A stretch of DNA of 13,097 nucleotides. Origin: an uncultured Paenibacillaceae bacterium (GTDB lineage Bacteria > Bacillota > Bacilli > Aneurinibacillales > Aneurinibacillaceae). The notes beneath the pieces were generated by a model. That model had not been told where the DNA came from, did not search any database, and worked only from the letters and a program-made list of their open reading frames with translations. The first letter of the stretch is position 1. Every line of letters begins with the position of its first letter. Shown here piece by piece: positions 6,121-12,281 of the stretch. The position numbers were made by a program, and so were the translations under genes. The stretch is from assembly GCA_937874515.1 (NCBI GenBank), contig CALNBV010000263.1:1-13097 (forward strand). Direction: 5' to 3'.

Positions 6121-6953
6121 TGTTGCTCACCTCTTAATTGTTTCGCTACATCATTGATTTCTTTATTGGTGAAATAGGGAAAATACTGGACATACATGCT
6201 TCTTAAAAAGGGTTGTCTATTCTCCCCTTCACCAAGAATTTTAGCGTTTACTTGATATAAATGGAAACCATTGGCATCCTGCCCAGGGAAAGACCACTCA
6301 TAATTGAATTGAACTCGTTTCCCTTTTGCCAGTGTTACAGGGAAGATGTCTTGTGTAAGGGGTTTTCCATTAACACTTATTTTCAACCAGGCATCCACTG
6401 GTTTAGTAGATGAAATCTGCACATCTTTGATTTTCAAAGGTTGATTTGCCTCCCATTGATTAAACCCTGTTTGATCCGAAGAACCTCCACCTGCCATTTG
6501 TTCTAATAGCTCTGATTCTTTTGCCTTCACAATGCGAATTTCCCCAACAGGCAAGGTCTTCGTCTGGCCATTTGAAAGATAGACAGTCACATTTTTAAAG
6601 AGCCAATCATCCATTTTTTTATCCTCCTTTAACAATGGAACATCGATGGAAAGATACATGGTTTTAAGAAGGTAATGATTATAAATTTGGACGTTATGAG
6701 AGGATGTCTTCCGTATCCAATCCGCTCCTGGAAATTGAATACCTGTAATATCTATTTCCTCATTCCGATTAACAAGATAAGAAAGCCTAAAATCTATAGT
6801 TCCGCTCATCATATCAACATTGATGGGAATTTCATAATAATGCTTTAACAGTAAAGGATGGGGAAGTTGTTTTGCAGCAAAAATAGTATAATTGCCAATC
6901 CAGCTAATCGATACCAGGAGAATCCCTATGATAAGCCACTTCTTTTTCATCAA
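6117..6953 (-). CDS. Membrane-anchored or exported hypothetical protein
   Basis: 278 residues. The N-terminus (MKKKWLIIGILLVSISWIGN) is a positively charged, hydrophobic signal peptide or membrane anchor, with a possible cleavage after I-F-A-A. The rest is hydrophilic and beta-rich with no motif I recognise. It is followed by, and coupled through ATGA to, a multi-pass membrane protein, so the two products probably act together at the membrane. Either TTG at 6953 (7 bases after AAAGG) or ATG at 6950 could be the start; the difference is one residue. No cysteine for lipidation is present near the cleavage region. Confidence 0.78.
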   Translation of the reverse strand: MMKKKWLIIGILLVSISWIGNYTIFAAKQLPHPLLLKHYYEIPINVDMMSGTIDFRLSYLVNRNEEIDITGIQFPGADWIRKTSSHNVQIYNHYLLKTMYLSIDVPLLKEDKKMDDWLFKNVTVYLSNGQTKTLPVGEIRIVKAKESELLEQMAGGGSSDQTGFNQWEANQPLKIKDVQISSTKPVDAWLKISVNGKPLTQDIFPVTLAKGKRVQFNYEWSFPGQDANGFHLYQVNAKILGEGENRQPFLRSMYVQYFPYFTNKEINDVAKQLRGEQQ

Positions 6954-7052
6954 TGATCATCCTTTGCAAGCTACTTTTCCTAATGGTATCACGATTCAAT
7001 TTGCTTTTATTTACCCCTTTGTGACTTTTCGGAAAATTAGCGAAAAAACTTT

Positions 7053-7084
7053 AAAAAGGCATTCAGTAAATCGAATGCCTTTTT
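7053..7084 (-). terminator. Strong bidirectional terminator
   Basis: AAAAAGGCATTC (7053-7064) pairs perfectly with GAATGCCTTTTT (7073-7084) around an 8-base loop. On the reverse strand it follows the MerR-family gene by 15 bases and separates it from the membrane-protein pair. Confidence 0.93.
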
Positions 7085-7098
7085 CCAATACTCATTTT

Positions 7099-7524
7099 TT
7101 ATTCTTTCATCCCCGTATAAATCAGAATCGCATCTCTTAGAAATTCTGCAGTACCTGGTTGCTCCTTGTCATAGTAAGCGGTGAATCGTGGATCATCTAC
7201 ATACATCTGAGCCAGGCCAGCATGTGCTTCTTTAGAATAGGTATCCCAATAAAAGCAAAGCCACTTGCGATGGAGGTCTGCCGCTTTTTGTGCCACCTCA
7301 CCTGCAGGATCCCCAGTTTCCATAGCTGCTTTCAAGGTTTCATTCACTTCATTAGCAAGGCGGGTTACCCCATCGTATTGATCCTGGGTCATATTTTTTA
7401 CTTGTTCATTAGACTTGTTAACCCAATCATCGCCGTATTTTTCTCTAATTTCTTTGCCATACTTCTTCTCGTTATCATCAATGAGCTTTTGCTTAAAACC
7501 TGCAAACTTTTCCTTATCACTCAT
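7099..7524 (-). CDS. Possible internal-start TipAS-like isoform of the MerR regulator
   Basis: Codon 114 of the regulator is ATG (MSDKEKFAGF), preceded on the reverse strand by AAGGGAG with a spacing of 7-8 bases. Starting here would give a 141-residue protein containing only the ligand-binding domain. Streptomyces tipA makes exactly such a second product (TipAS, 144 residues) from an internal start. The start signal is seen; actual use is inferred by analogy. Confidence 0.4.
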   Translation of the reverse strand: MSDKEKFAGFKQKLIDDNEKKYGKEIREKYGDDWVNKSNEQVKNMTQDQYDGVTRLANEVNETLKAAMETGDPAGEVAQKAADLHRKWLCFYWDTYSKEAHAGLAQMYVDDPRFTAYYDKEQPGTAEFLRDAILIYTGMKE

Positions 7525-7863
7525 GTTGATTCTCCCTTCTTTGTGAGCAATAGTTTTATCCACATTAGAGATCAATTGCTCCAACTGCTCTTTTTTTGCA
7601 AGAAGTTTCACCTGGTGTTCCCTCAGTGCTTCGACTTCATCAAAAGAAGGTGATGTAATAATTTCTTTAATGTTATCCAAACTCATCCCCAGTTCCCGAT
7701 AAAAAAGGATTTGTTGCAACCGATCCACTTCTTTTTGCCCATAGATTCGATACCCTGATGAATTCATTCTTGCCGGCTTAAGAATTCCAATCTCATCATA
7801 ATATCGCAATGTCCTCGCGCTAATTCCAGCCAACTGACCCAGCCCCTGCACTGTGTATTCCAT
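7099..7863 (-). CDS. MerR-family activator of the Mta/TipA type (MerR + TipAS domains)
   Basis: 254 residues. Residues 1-70 are a MerR winged helix ('YTVQGLGQLAGISARTLRYYDEIGILKPAR'), 75-112 a dimerisation coiled coil, and about 118-252 a TipAS-type antibiotic-recognition domain with 'HRKWLCFYWDTYSKEAHAGL' and 'YVDDPRFTAYYD'. B. subtilis Mta and S. lividans TipA have the same plan; they activate multidrug efflux genes and their own promoter on ligand binding. The ATG at 7863 is chosen because GGGAGG lies 8 bases before it; a GTG three codons earlier sits on the ribosome binding site. Its own promoter has a 19-bp spacer with a dyad, so autoregulation is expected. No obvious efflux target lies next to it. 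Confidence 0.92.
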   Translation of the reverse strand: MEYTVQGLGQLAGISARTLRYYDEIGILKPARMNSSGYRIYGQKEVDRLQQILFYRELGMSLDNIKEIITSPSFDEVEALREHQVKLLAKKEQLEQLISNVDKTIAHKEGRINMSDKEKFAGFKQKLIDDNEKKYGKEIREKYGDDWVNKSNEQVKNMTQDQYDGVTRLANEVNETLKAAMETGDPAGEVAQKAADLHRKWLCFYWDTYSKEAHAGLAQMYVDDPRFTAYYDKEQPGTAEFLRDAILIYTGMKE

Positions 7864-7886
7864 TGGTTTCACCTCCCGCTAACTAA

Positions 7887-7924
7887 AGGATAAACCCTTA
7901 CGTTGCGTGAATGTCAAAGGGTTT
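7887..7924 (-). promoter_or_regulatory. MerR-type promoter and operator of the Mta/TipA-like gene
   Basis: On the reverse strand a perfect -35 TTGACA (7912-7917) and -10 TATCCT (7887-7892) are separated by 19 bases, the long spacer typical of MerR-activated promoters. A dyad AAACCCTT (7892-7899) / AAGGGTTT (7917-7924) brackets the promoter with 17 bases between arms. The CGTTGCGTGA core in the middle resembles known TipA/Mta-type operators. Confidence 0.85.
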
Positions 7925-8213
7925 ATTGATAATTCCTATGAATAATACAACCCCATTTTCTGATGTGATTGTATATGTATAAAATTTCCATTTGCTTCAT
8001 TGAATCCCCCTCTCTTACTATTAGTCGCATTTTACAATAAAACGTTACAAGCTATATTAAAAAAATGGCATAAAAACATTACCAAATTATTCATATATCA
8101 ATTGGCAAAGATTAACTACATTTTCTTATAATTAAATTAAAGGAGAAGGAGGTGAACAACAGATTTTTTAAGGGGTGAAAAACTAAATATGTTTTACGGG
8201 GAGGTTGATTAAA
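7925..8213 (+). promoter_or_regulatory. Leader region of the DUF2589 cassette
   Basis: The 290 bases before the first cassette gene hold no long gene. A candidate promoter is TTGGCA (8102-8107) and TATAAT (8127-8132), with a rather long 19-base spacer. Transcription would begin near 8139, directly at AAAGGAGAAGGAGGTGA (8139-8155), a near-perfect Shine-Dalgarno sequence with no usable start codon after it. A second site (AAGGGGTGA, 8170-8178) precedes a 7-codon ORF (8189-8212). A third (GGGGAGG, 8198-8204) serves the cassette's first gene. 7925-8100 is AT-rich with no feature I can support. Confidence 0.5.
8189..8212 (+). CDS. Seven-codon upstream ORF of the DUF2589 gene
   Basis: ATG to TAA encoding MFYGEVD, with AAGGGGTGA 10 bases upstream. 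The stop is one base before the next ATG, and the ribosome binding site of the downstream gene lies within its codons. This arrangement suits translational coupling or re-initiation. Translation is not proven. Confidence 0.35.
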   Translation: MFYGEVD

Positions 8214-9071
8214 ATGGCAAATCCAGGACAAGAACTTTCCAGCCTAGACTTCAAAAACATCATCGGCGGCCCACTTATTGCCGTTGTTGAAGCCCAGGCA
8301 CAGGCGGCATTGAGTACTGTGAACTTCATTAAATCTGTAGGGTTTAAACAAGGAGACAGTACCGATCCGGAAAACTCCAATACAGGCGAACCTATTTACG
8401 TAACATTTAAGTACCCTAAAGAAGTTCAACCCTATCAACCGGCAATACCCTACTCCATTTCTATTAAAGTCACCAATGGAGGCAGCAATTACACTGCCAA
8501 TCCTACTGTGGATCTTAAGGATGGCGGCGGTACCGGTGCACAAGCAGAAGCAGTTGTTACAGATGGAAAGGTTACAGCAATCAATATTACTAATTTAGGG
8601 AAAGGATACACTTCTGCACCAAACGTACACATAACCGACACAACGGGTAAAGACGCTTCAGCAACAGCATCCTTTACACCAGCAAAAGATGCAGTGCGTG
8701 CTGAATTCACGGATATGAAACTTGAAGTGCCTATTCTCACCATGCTTCCGATTCCCTTTATCAGGATTGATGAAACCACATTAGATTTTAATGTGAAAAT
8801 CAATTCCATGGAGTACAAGCAGGTAGATACTAATTTCAATATCAGTGGTGCCTTAGAGGCCAAGGCAAGATGGGGATGGGGTTCCGCCAAACTCAACGTG
8901 TCTACCTCTTACCAGAGAAACACAACCCAGGGCGAAAAAGTAGAACGGTCCTATTCCATGGCAGTTCATGTCAGGGCTGTCCAAGAAGAAATGCCTGCTG
9001 GCCTGGAAAAAGTATTGGGAATTCTTGAAGATGCCATAAGAGCCGAACCTATTCCTAAAGAAAATAAATAG
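8214..9071 (+). CDS. DUF2589 protein with an inserted beta-repeat pair
   Basis: 285 residues. The two ends match the DUF2589 family (function unknown): N-terminal 'LDFKNIIGGPLIAVVEAQAQAA...FIKSVGF' (12-44), 'VTFKYP' (63-68), then 'VPILTMLPIPFIRIDETTLDF' (172-192) and C-terminal 'NVSTSY...VRAVQEEMPAGLEKVLGILEDAI' (229-275). Typical members are about 180-200 residues. The excess is an insert at about 81-163 with two copies of a beta-repeat, I-x-V-T-N-G-G-S-x-Y-T-x-x-P-x-V and I-x-I-T-N-x-G-x-x-Y-T-x-x-P-x-V. This repeat style is common in phage and surface beta-structures. No signal peptide, so probably cytoplasmic. ATG 8214 is chosen because GGGGAGG lies 9 bases upstream; TTG at 8205 is too close to it. 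First gene of a three-gene forward cassette. Confidence 0.8.
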   Translation: MANPGQELSSLDFKNIIGGPLIAVVEAQAQAALSTVNFIKSVGFKQGDSTDPENSNTGEPIYVTFKYPKEVQPYQPAIPYSISIKVTNGGSNYTANPTVDLKDGGGTGAQAEAVVTDGKVTAINITNLGKGYTSAPNVHITDTTGKDASATASFTPAKDAVRAEFTDMKLEVPILTMLPIPFIRIDETTLDFNVKINSMEYKQVDTNFNISGALEAKARWGWGSAKLNVSTSYQRNTTQGEKVERSYSMAVHVRAVQEEMPAGLEKVLGILEDAIRAEPIPKENK

Positions 9072-9081
9072 AAAATAAGGG

Positions 9082-9149
9082 GTACTCCTTTGACCTGTCA
9101 TCACTGTTGGTTATTTCCACCTTTTTCAAAGTTAGAGAAGTACTCCTTT
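9082..9149 (+). repeat. Direct repeat GTACTCCTTT in the gene 1-gene 2 spacer
   Basis: GTACTCCTTT occurs at 9082-9091 and 9140-9149, 58 bases apart. The second copy forms the left arm of the hairpin covering the ribosome binding site of the next gene. The first copy could pair with the same AAAGGA, so the two may compete. Confidence 0.6.
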
Positions 9150-9172
9150 CAAAACGCCTTCATTTGAAAGGA
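9144..9172 (+). promoter_or_regulatory. Hairpin sequestering the ribosome binding site of cassette gene 2
   Basis: TCCTTTCAAA (9144-9153) pairs perfectly with TTTGAAAGGA (9163-9172) around a 9-base loop. The right arm contains GAAAGGA, the ribosome binding site for ATG 9182. No T-run follows, so it is not a terminator. Control of translation, possibly by temperature or a trans factor, is inference. Confidence 0.6.
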
Positions 9173-9181
9173 ATGATTCTT

Positions 9182-9880
9182 ATGCCAAACCTTGGAGATT
9201 ATATCGGATACTTAATGACGGAAATCACAAATGCGAGAGCACAGGCAGACTATGAAGCTGTCAATATTGCTGAACGTTATGCAAGAGACCCTTACCTGAA
9301 ACACTTCCCCATTCCACACTTCCGCATGCCTAATGTGTCCGTTGACCTTCCCCTTATCATCAATAATGTAGAGGAGCCTACGGGCAAGTATAGCAATGAC
9401 CAGATGTTATCCTATATGCAAGCCAAGTTTCGCAAAGTGCTGCCAAGGCATCTGGATAAATTAAGTACTACTAAAAAGAGAAGCCTTACCCTGGATGGCA
9501 ACATTAAGAAAATAACGGACAACATTTTTGAGGAATATAAGCAATTGGACCACACACCCATTCGCATCACACATCTAGCAGATAAACTGGTATCTTCTAT
9601 ACGCAGTGAATTAAGTCAATTAACTCCCCTTGAACAGAAAGATAACAAAGAAAAAATTGAACAAGTATCTCAGGAACTGAAACAACAACTATATTCCGAG
9701 TTTAGCAAATACTTGCATGACCAACCCAGATTGAACGTAACAGCGAATACAAGTGATATCAAAAATGCGGGACCAAAGGATATACTGGCTTACGTTCGTA
9801 TTACCATTACGGAAGAAGCTTTTGAATGGACAGCGGTCGAGGAAGATAATCAGAAGACTCGTAGACTGATTCCGGAATAA
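9182..9880 (+). CDS. DUF2589-associated protein, probable distant relative
   Basis: 232 residues, not assignable to a named family. N-terminal helix 'IGYLMTEITNARAQADYEAVNIAE' (8-31) resembles the corresponding helix of the preceding DUF2589 protein. It is followed by 'FPIPHFRMPNVSVDLPLIINN' (42-62), parallel to 'LPIPFIRIDETTLDFNVKIN' there, and near the C-terminus 'RLNVTANTSD...ILAYVRITITEEAFEW' (183-216) parallels 'KLNVSTSY...YSMAVHVRAVQEEM'. The middle (about 68-182) is helical and charged. Cytoplasmic by appearance. The start at 9182 follows GAAAGGA by 9 bases; upstream in-frame starts (9107 TTG, 9173 ATG) lack sites. It sits 110 bases after gene 1, with its site held in a hairpin, and 11 bases before gene 3. 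Confidence 0.75.
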   Translation: MPNLGDYIGYLMTEITNARAQADYEAVNIAERYARDPYLKHFPIPHFRMPNVSVDLPLIINNVEEPTGKYSNDQMLSYMQAKFRKVLPRHLDKLSTTKKRSLTLDGNIKKITDNIFEEYKQLDHTPIRITHLADKLVSSIRSELSQLTPLEQKDNKEKIEQVSQELKQQLYSEFSKYLHDQPRLNVTANTSDIKNAGPKDILAYVRITITEEAFEWTAVEEDNQKTRRLIPE

Positions 9881-9891
9881 GGTGAATGATA

Positions 9892-10452
9892 ATGTTAAGG
9901 ATCCTAAATATTGAAGAATTACAAAACATGTTAGGGAAAATTCCAGGTCTCATCCAGCTCTTTGAACAACACGAATCTACTTTTTTTGAATCGGTGAAAA
10001 ACTGGCTCGGGGAATTGGAAAAAGTGTTAGAAAGCAATCGGCTGCAGGCCTGCTCAGATATTGCGATTTTTAAAGGTACCCTCATTTCCGTAGAACGTGG
10101 TTTGGTGCCACCAGGTGTCACCTTTGCCCAACGGAAATCCCATAGGAAAGTGATGGACGCCGTTGCTGTAGAAACATTGAAAAAAGCAAATGAACTCATA
10201 AACAACATTATTAATGGACCTTTGGCTCAAATTAATGAGGCTGAAAGGTTAATCCGGCAAATTGCCCCCATAGGGGAACGAAAAGGATTATTTCATCCCC
10301 AGGAAGGAAGCCCAGACCGTACGACATATTTAAATCAAACATGGACACGTCTAATAAATGATCCTGACCTGGGAAATATATGCCTTCATATTAAAGGACT
10401 GGTTAGTGCCCAGGATATCCTCATCCTGTTAGACCGGAGTTTAAGCGCTTAA
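9892..10452 (+). CDS. Alpha-helical protein of unknown family, third gene of the DUF2589 cassette
   Basis: 186 residues, predicted mostly helical, with heptad-like stretches (about 5-55 and 85-125) and no signal peptide, membrane segment or catalytic motif that I recognise. One conserved-looking loop is 'VERGLVPPGVTFAQR' (68-82). ATG at 9892 is chosen because AAGGTG lies 7 bases upstream; ATG at 9886 is too close to that site. The short 11-base gap to gene 2 and this site imply the same mRNA and related function, perhaps as an assembly partner. The last 10 codons overlap the convergent methyltransferase gene, and the stop lies in a palindrome TTTAAGCGCTTAAA (10440-10453). Confidence 0.72.
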   Translation: MLRILNIEELQNMLGKIPGLIQLFEQHESTFFESVKNWLGELEKVLESNRLQACSDIAIFKGTLISVERGLVPPGVTFAQRKSHRKVMDAVAVETLKKANELINNIINGPLAQINEAERLIRQIAPIGERKGLFHPQEGSPDRTTYLNQTWTRLINDPDLGNICLHIKGLVSAQDILILLDRSLSA

Positions 10453-11089
10453 ATGTGGTATACCGATGATGATCCGAATAAATAATATCTAATCCCAATT
10501 TTTCTCCGATGATTTTCATAGTTTTTAGCGTGAAAAAGGATACATGGGTTAAATCTCTCACATAATGCCATTTCAAAAAACGTTCCTCATCTTTCGGATG
10601 GAAAGAAGTCATAATGCATAAAATTCCATCTTCTTTTAACAACTCTTTAAATAAGTGAAAGTATTCCAAAGGATTGCTTAAATGCTCAACAACCTCTGTG
10701 CAGGTAACTAAATCATATTTTTGGCCAATATATGTTTTTTCCGGTGCATAATACACATCATAAATATCCATAGAATAATTGTAATCCCGTTCTAACACCG
10801 TAGCTAATACAGGGGAAGGTCCACTTCCAAAATCCAACCCCTTTTTGCCCTGACCACTATAATTGACAACGGCTTCATCGATAAACTTTTTAAAATAGGC
10901 CACATAACGAGGGTCTTCTATGGAGTTTTCATGTTCATTATAAATCGCTACCTCTTCTTCAGAAGAAATGATGGAGTTCCCATCTCTAGAAATAAAGTCA
11001 CATTCATTACACTGATAATAGTTTAAATCGAATGTTTTATAATAGAATTCCCTGGTTTTACTTCCGCAAATCTTACATTGCCCATTCAT
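10421..11089 (-). CDS. Class I SAM-dependent methyltransferase with N-terminal zinc ribbon
   Basis: 222 residues. N-terminal C-x2-C (CKIC, 5-8) and C-x2-C (CNEC, 27-30) form a zinc ribbon. SAM-binding motif I is 'LDFGSGPSP' (about 85-93). 'YDLVTCTEVVEHLSNP' is the motif II/III region, and 'LKEDGILCIMTSFHP' the motif III-type strand. The order and the 'EVVEHL' signature are those of Methyltransf_23-type enzymes that act on small molecules, sugars or other substrates; the substrate is unknown. ATG 11089 follows GAGGG by 8 bases, while TTG at 11104 has none. Its 3' end overlaps cassette gene 3 by 32 bases. A terminator separates it from ddh upstream, so it is probably transcribed alone. Confidence 0.85.
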   Translation of the reverse strand: MNGQCKICGSKTREFYYKTFDLNYYQCNECDFISRDGNSIISSEEEVAIYNEHENSIEDPRYVAYFKKFIDEAVVNYSGQGKKGLDFGSGPSPVLATVLERDYNYSMDIYDVYYAPEKTYIGQKYDLVTCTEVVEHLSNPLEYFHLFKELLKEDGILCIMTSFHPKDEERFLKWHYVRDLTHVSFFTLKTMKIIGEKLGLDIIYSDHHRYTTFKRLNSGLTG

Positions 11090-11123
11090 ATCATTTACCC
11101 TCAACTACTATTTTTTAATAAAG

Positions 11124-11158
11124 AAAACCTGAGTCCATAGGTATGGGACCCAGGTTTT
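11124..11158 (-). terminator. Terminator after ddh
   Basis: AAAACCTG pairs with CAGGTTTT, extended inward by GTCC/GGAC past one mismatch and a bulge, with an 8-base apical loop. On the reverse strand it begins 7 bases after the ddh stop codon. Confidence 0.85.
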
Positions 11159-11165
11159 TTGACTT

Positions 11166-12152
11166 CTACAATAACTCTTTTCTTAATTCTTCTGCTGATT
11201 TAGGAGATAAATAGCCTGGTGCAACATCAAATACAGTTTTGGCACCAACCTGTCCTTCTTTGTTTAATCGATAAGCAGCACGAGCATAGGCCACTAGAAC
11301 ACTTGATGTAAACTCAGGATTGCTGTCTAACTTCAGTGAGTACTCGATAATTTCTTTGTGATTGTCACCTGTTGATCCGCTATGAATCACAAATCCACCA
11401 TGAGGCAATTCAGAATGGTTTGCTTTCAATTCTTCAGCTGTAATAAAGTTTACTTCTGTATTATAGTCTGAAAAGTAATTAGGCATGGTTTTAATCTCTT
11501 GCTCAATTTTAGCTTTGTCAGCACCTTCTGCCGCTACTACATAACAAATCCGCTGGTGCTTTTCAGCAGTGGTTAATTCAGGGTTCACACCACTTTTCAC
11601 TTTTTCTACTGCATCTTCAATAGGTACAGTATATTGAACACCGCCTACAACGCCTTCTACTCTGCGAATGGCATCGGAGTGGCCCTGGCTTAATCCTTTT
11701 CCCCAGAAGGTATAGGTTTTTCCTGTTGGCAACACAGCCTCACCCATTAAACGATTAATGGAGAATAAACCTGGATCCCAACCTACAGAAATAATGCTAG
11801 TCTTCCCATTTTCTTTCGCAGACTGGTCAACTGCACTGAAATATTCAGGAATCTTCGCATGGGTATCGAAGCTATCAATGGTATTAAACATTTTTGCAAA
11901 AGAAGGGCCTTGTTCAGGAAGATCTGTTGCTGAACCGCCACATAAAATCATAACATCAATTTTCTCTTTATATTCTTCTGCCTGGGAAATATGTACAACC
12001 CCTACATTTGGCAAATCAATGGAAAGGCTATCAGGGGTTCTTCTTGTGAAAATGGCAACTAACTCCATATCAGGGCATTGTTTAATGGCTTCGATGGTTC
12101 CTTTGCCAAGATTTCCATACCCTACAATACCAACTTTAATTTGATTGCTCAT
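11166..12152 (-). CDS. ddh: meso-Diaminopimelate D-dehydrogenase
   Basis: 328 residues, the normal length for Ddh (about 325). The enzyme makes meso-diaminopimelate in one NADPH-dependent reductive amination of tetrahydrodipicolinate, short-cutting lysine and peptidoglycan precursor synthesis. Visible: Rossmann motif 'VGIVGYGNLG' (7-16), 'ILCGGSATDLPEQ' (74-86), 'FNTIDSFDTHAKIPEY' (89-104), 'SVGWDPGLFSINR' (122-134), 'GLSQGHSDAIRR' (153-164), and the C-terminal 'VLVAYARAAYRL...VFDVAPGYLSP'. These are the conserved cofactor and substrate segments of this family. ATG 12152 is chosen because GGAG lies 9 bases before; ATG 12167 lacks a site. It lies between metA and its own terminator. A separate promoter is likely. 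Confidence 0.95.
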   Translation of the reverse strand: MSNQIKVGIVGYGNLGKGTIEAIKQCPDMELVAIFTRRTPDSLSIDLPNVGVVHISQAEEYKEKIDVMILCGGSATDLPEQGPSFAKMFNTIDSFDTHAKIPEYFSAVDQSAKENGKTSIISVGWDPGLFSINRLMGEAVLPTGKTYTFWGKGLSQGHSDAIRRVEGVVGGVQYTVPIEDAVEKVKSGVNPELTTAEKHQRICYVVAAEGADKAKIEQEIKTMPNYFSDYNTEVNFITAEELKANHSELPHGGFVIHSGSTGDNHKEIIEYSLKLDSNPEFTSSVLVAYARAAYRLNKEGQVGAKTVFDVAPGYLSPKSAEELRKELL

Positions 12153-12199
12153 CGCGTTCGTCTCCATTTTTATAATTTTTTATATAAATTCTTCTTCAA

Positions 12200-12228
12200 T
12201 AAATACTACATTTTAGAGTACAAGACAA
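12200..12228 (-). promoter_or_regulatory. Candidate ddh promoter
   Basis: On the reverse strand TTGTCT (12223-12228) and TATTTA (12200-12205) with 17 bases between them, about 48 bases before the ddh start. Match to the housekeeping consensus is partial. Confidence 0.35.
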
Positions 12229-12240
12229 GCTAATAATATG

Positions 12241-12276
12241 AAAAAAATGATATTGTTTTACATTTTTCTTGTAAAA
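12241..12276 (-). terminator. Possible weak terminator after metA
   Basis: On the reverse strand TTTTACA (12270-12276) pairs with TGTAAAA (12256-12262) around a 7-base loop, followed 8 bases later by seven T. The stem is only A/T rich, so this is uncertain. Confidence 0.3.
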
Positions 12277-12281
12277 TAATA

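Noticed and set aside
7159..7653. 164-codon forward frame opposite the MerR-family gene
   Set aside because: Lies wholly antisense to a well supported regulator; composition is that of a shadow frame.
9107..9181. N-terminal extension of cassette gene 2 from TTG
   Set aside because: No ribosome binding site, and the extension runs through the hairpin; ATG at 9182 has GAAAGGA.
10440..10453. TTTAAGCGCTTAAA as a terminator for the cassette
   Set aside because: A perfect palindrome without loop or T-run is not a rho-independent terminator.
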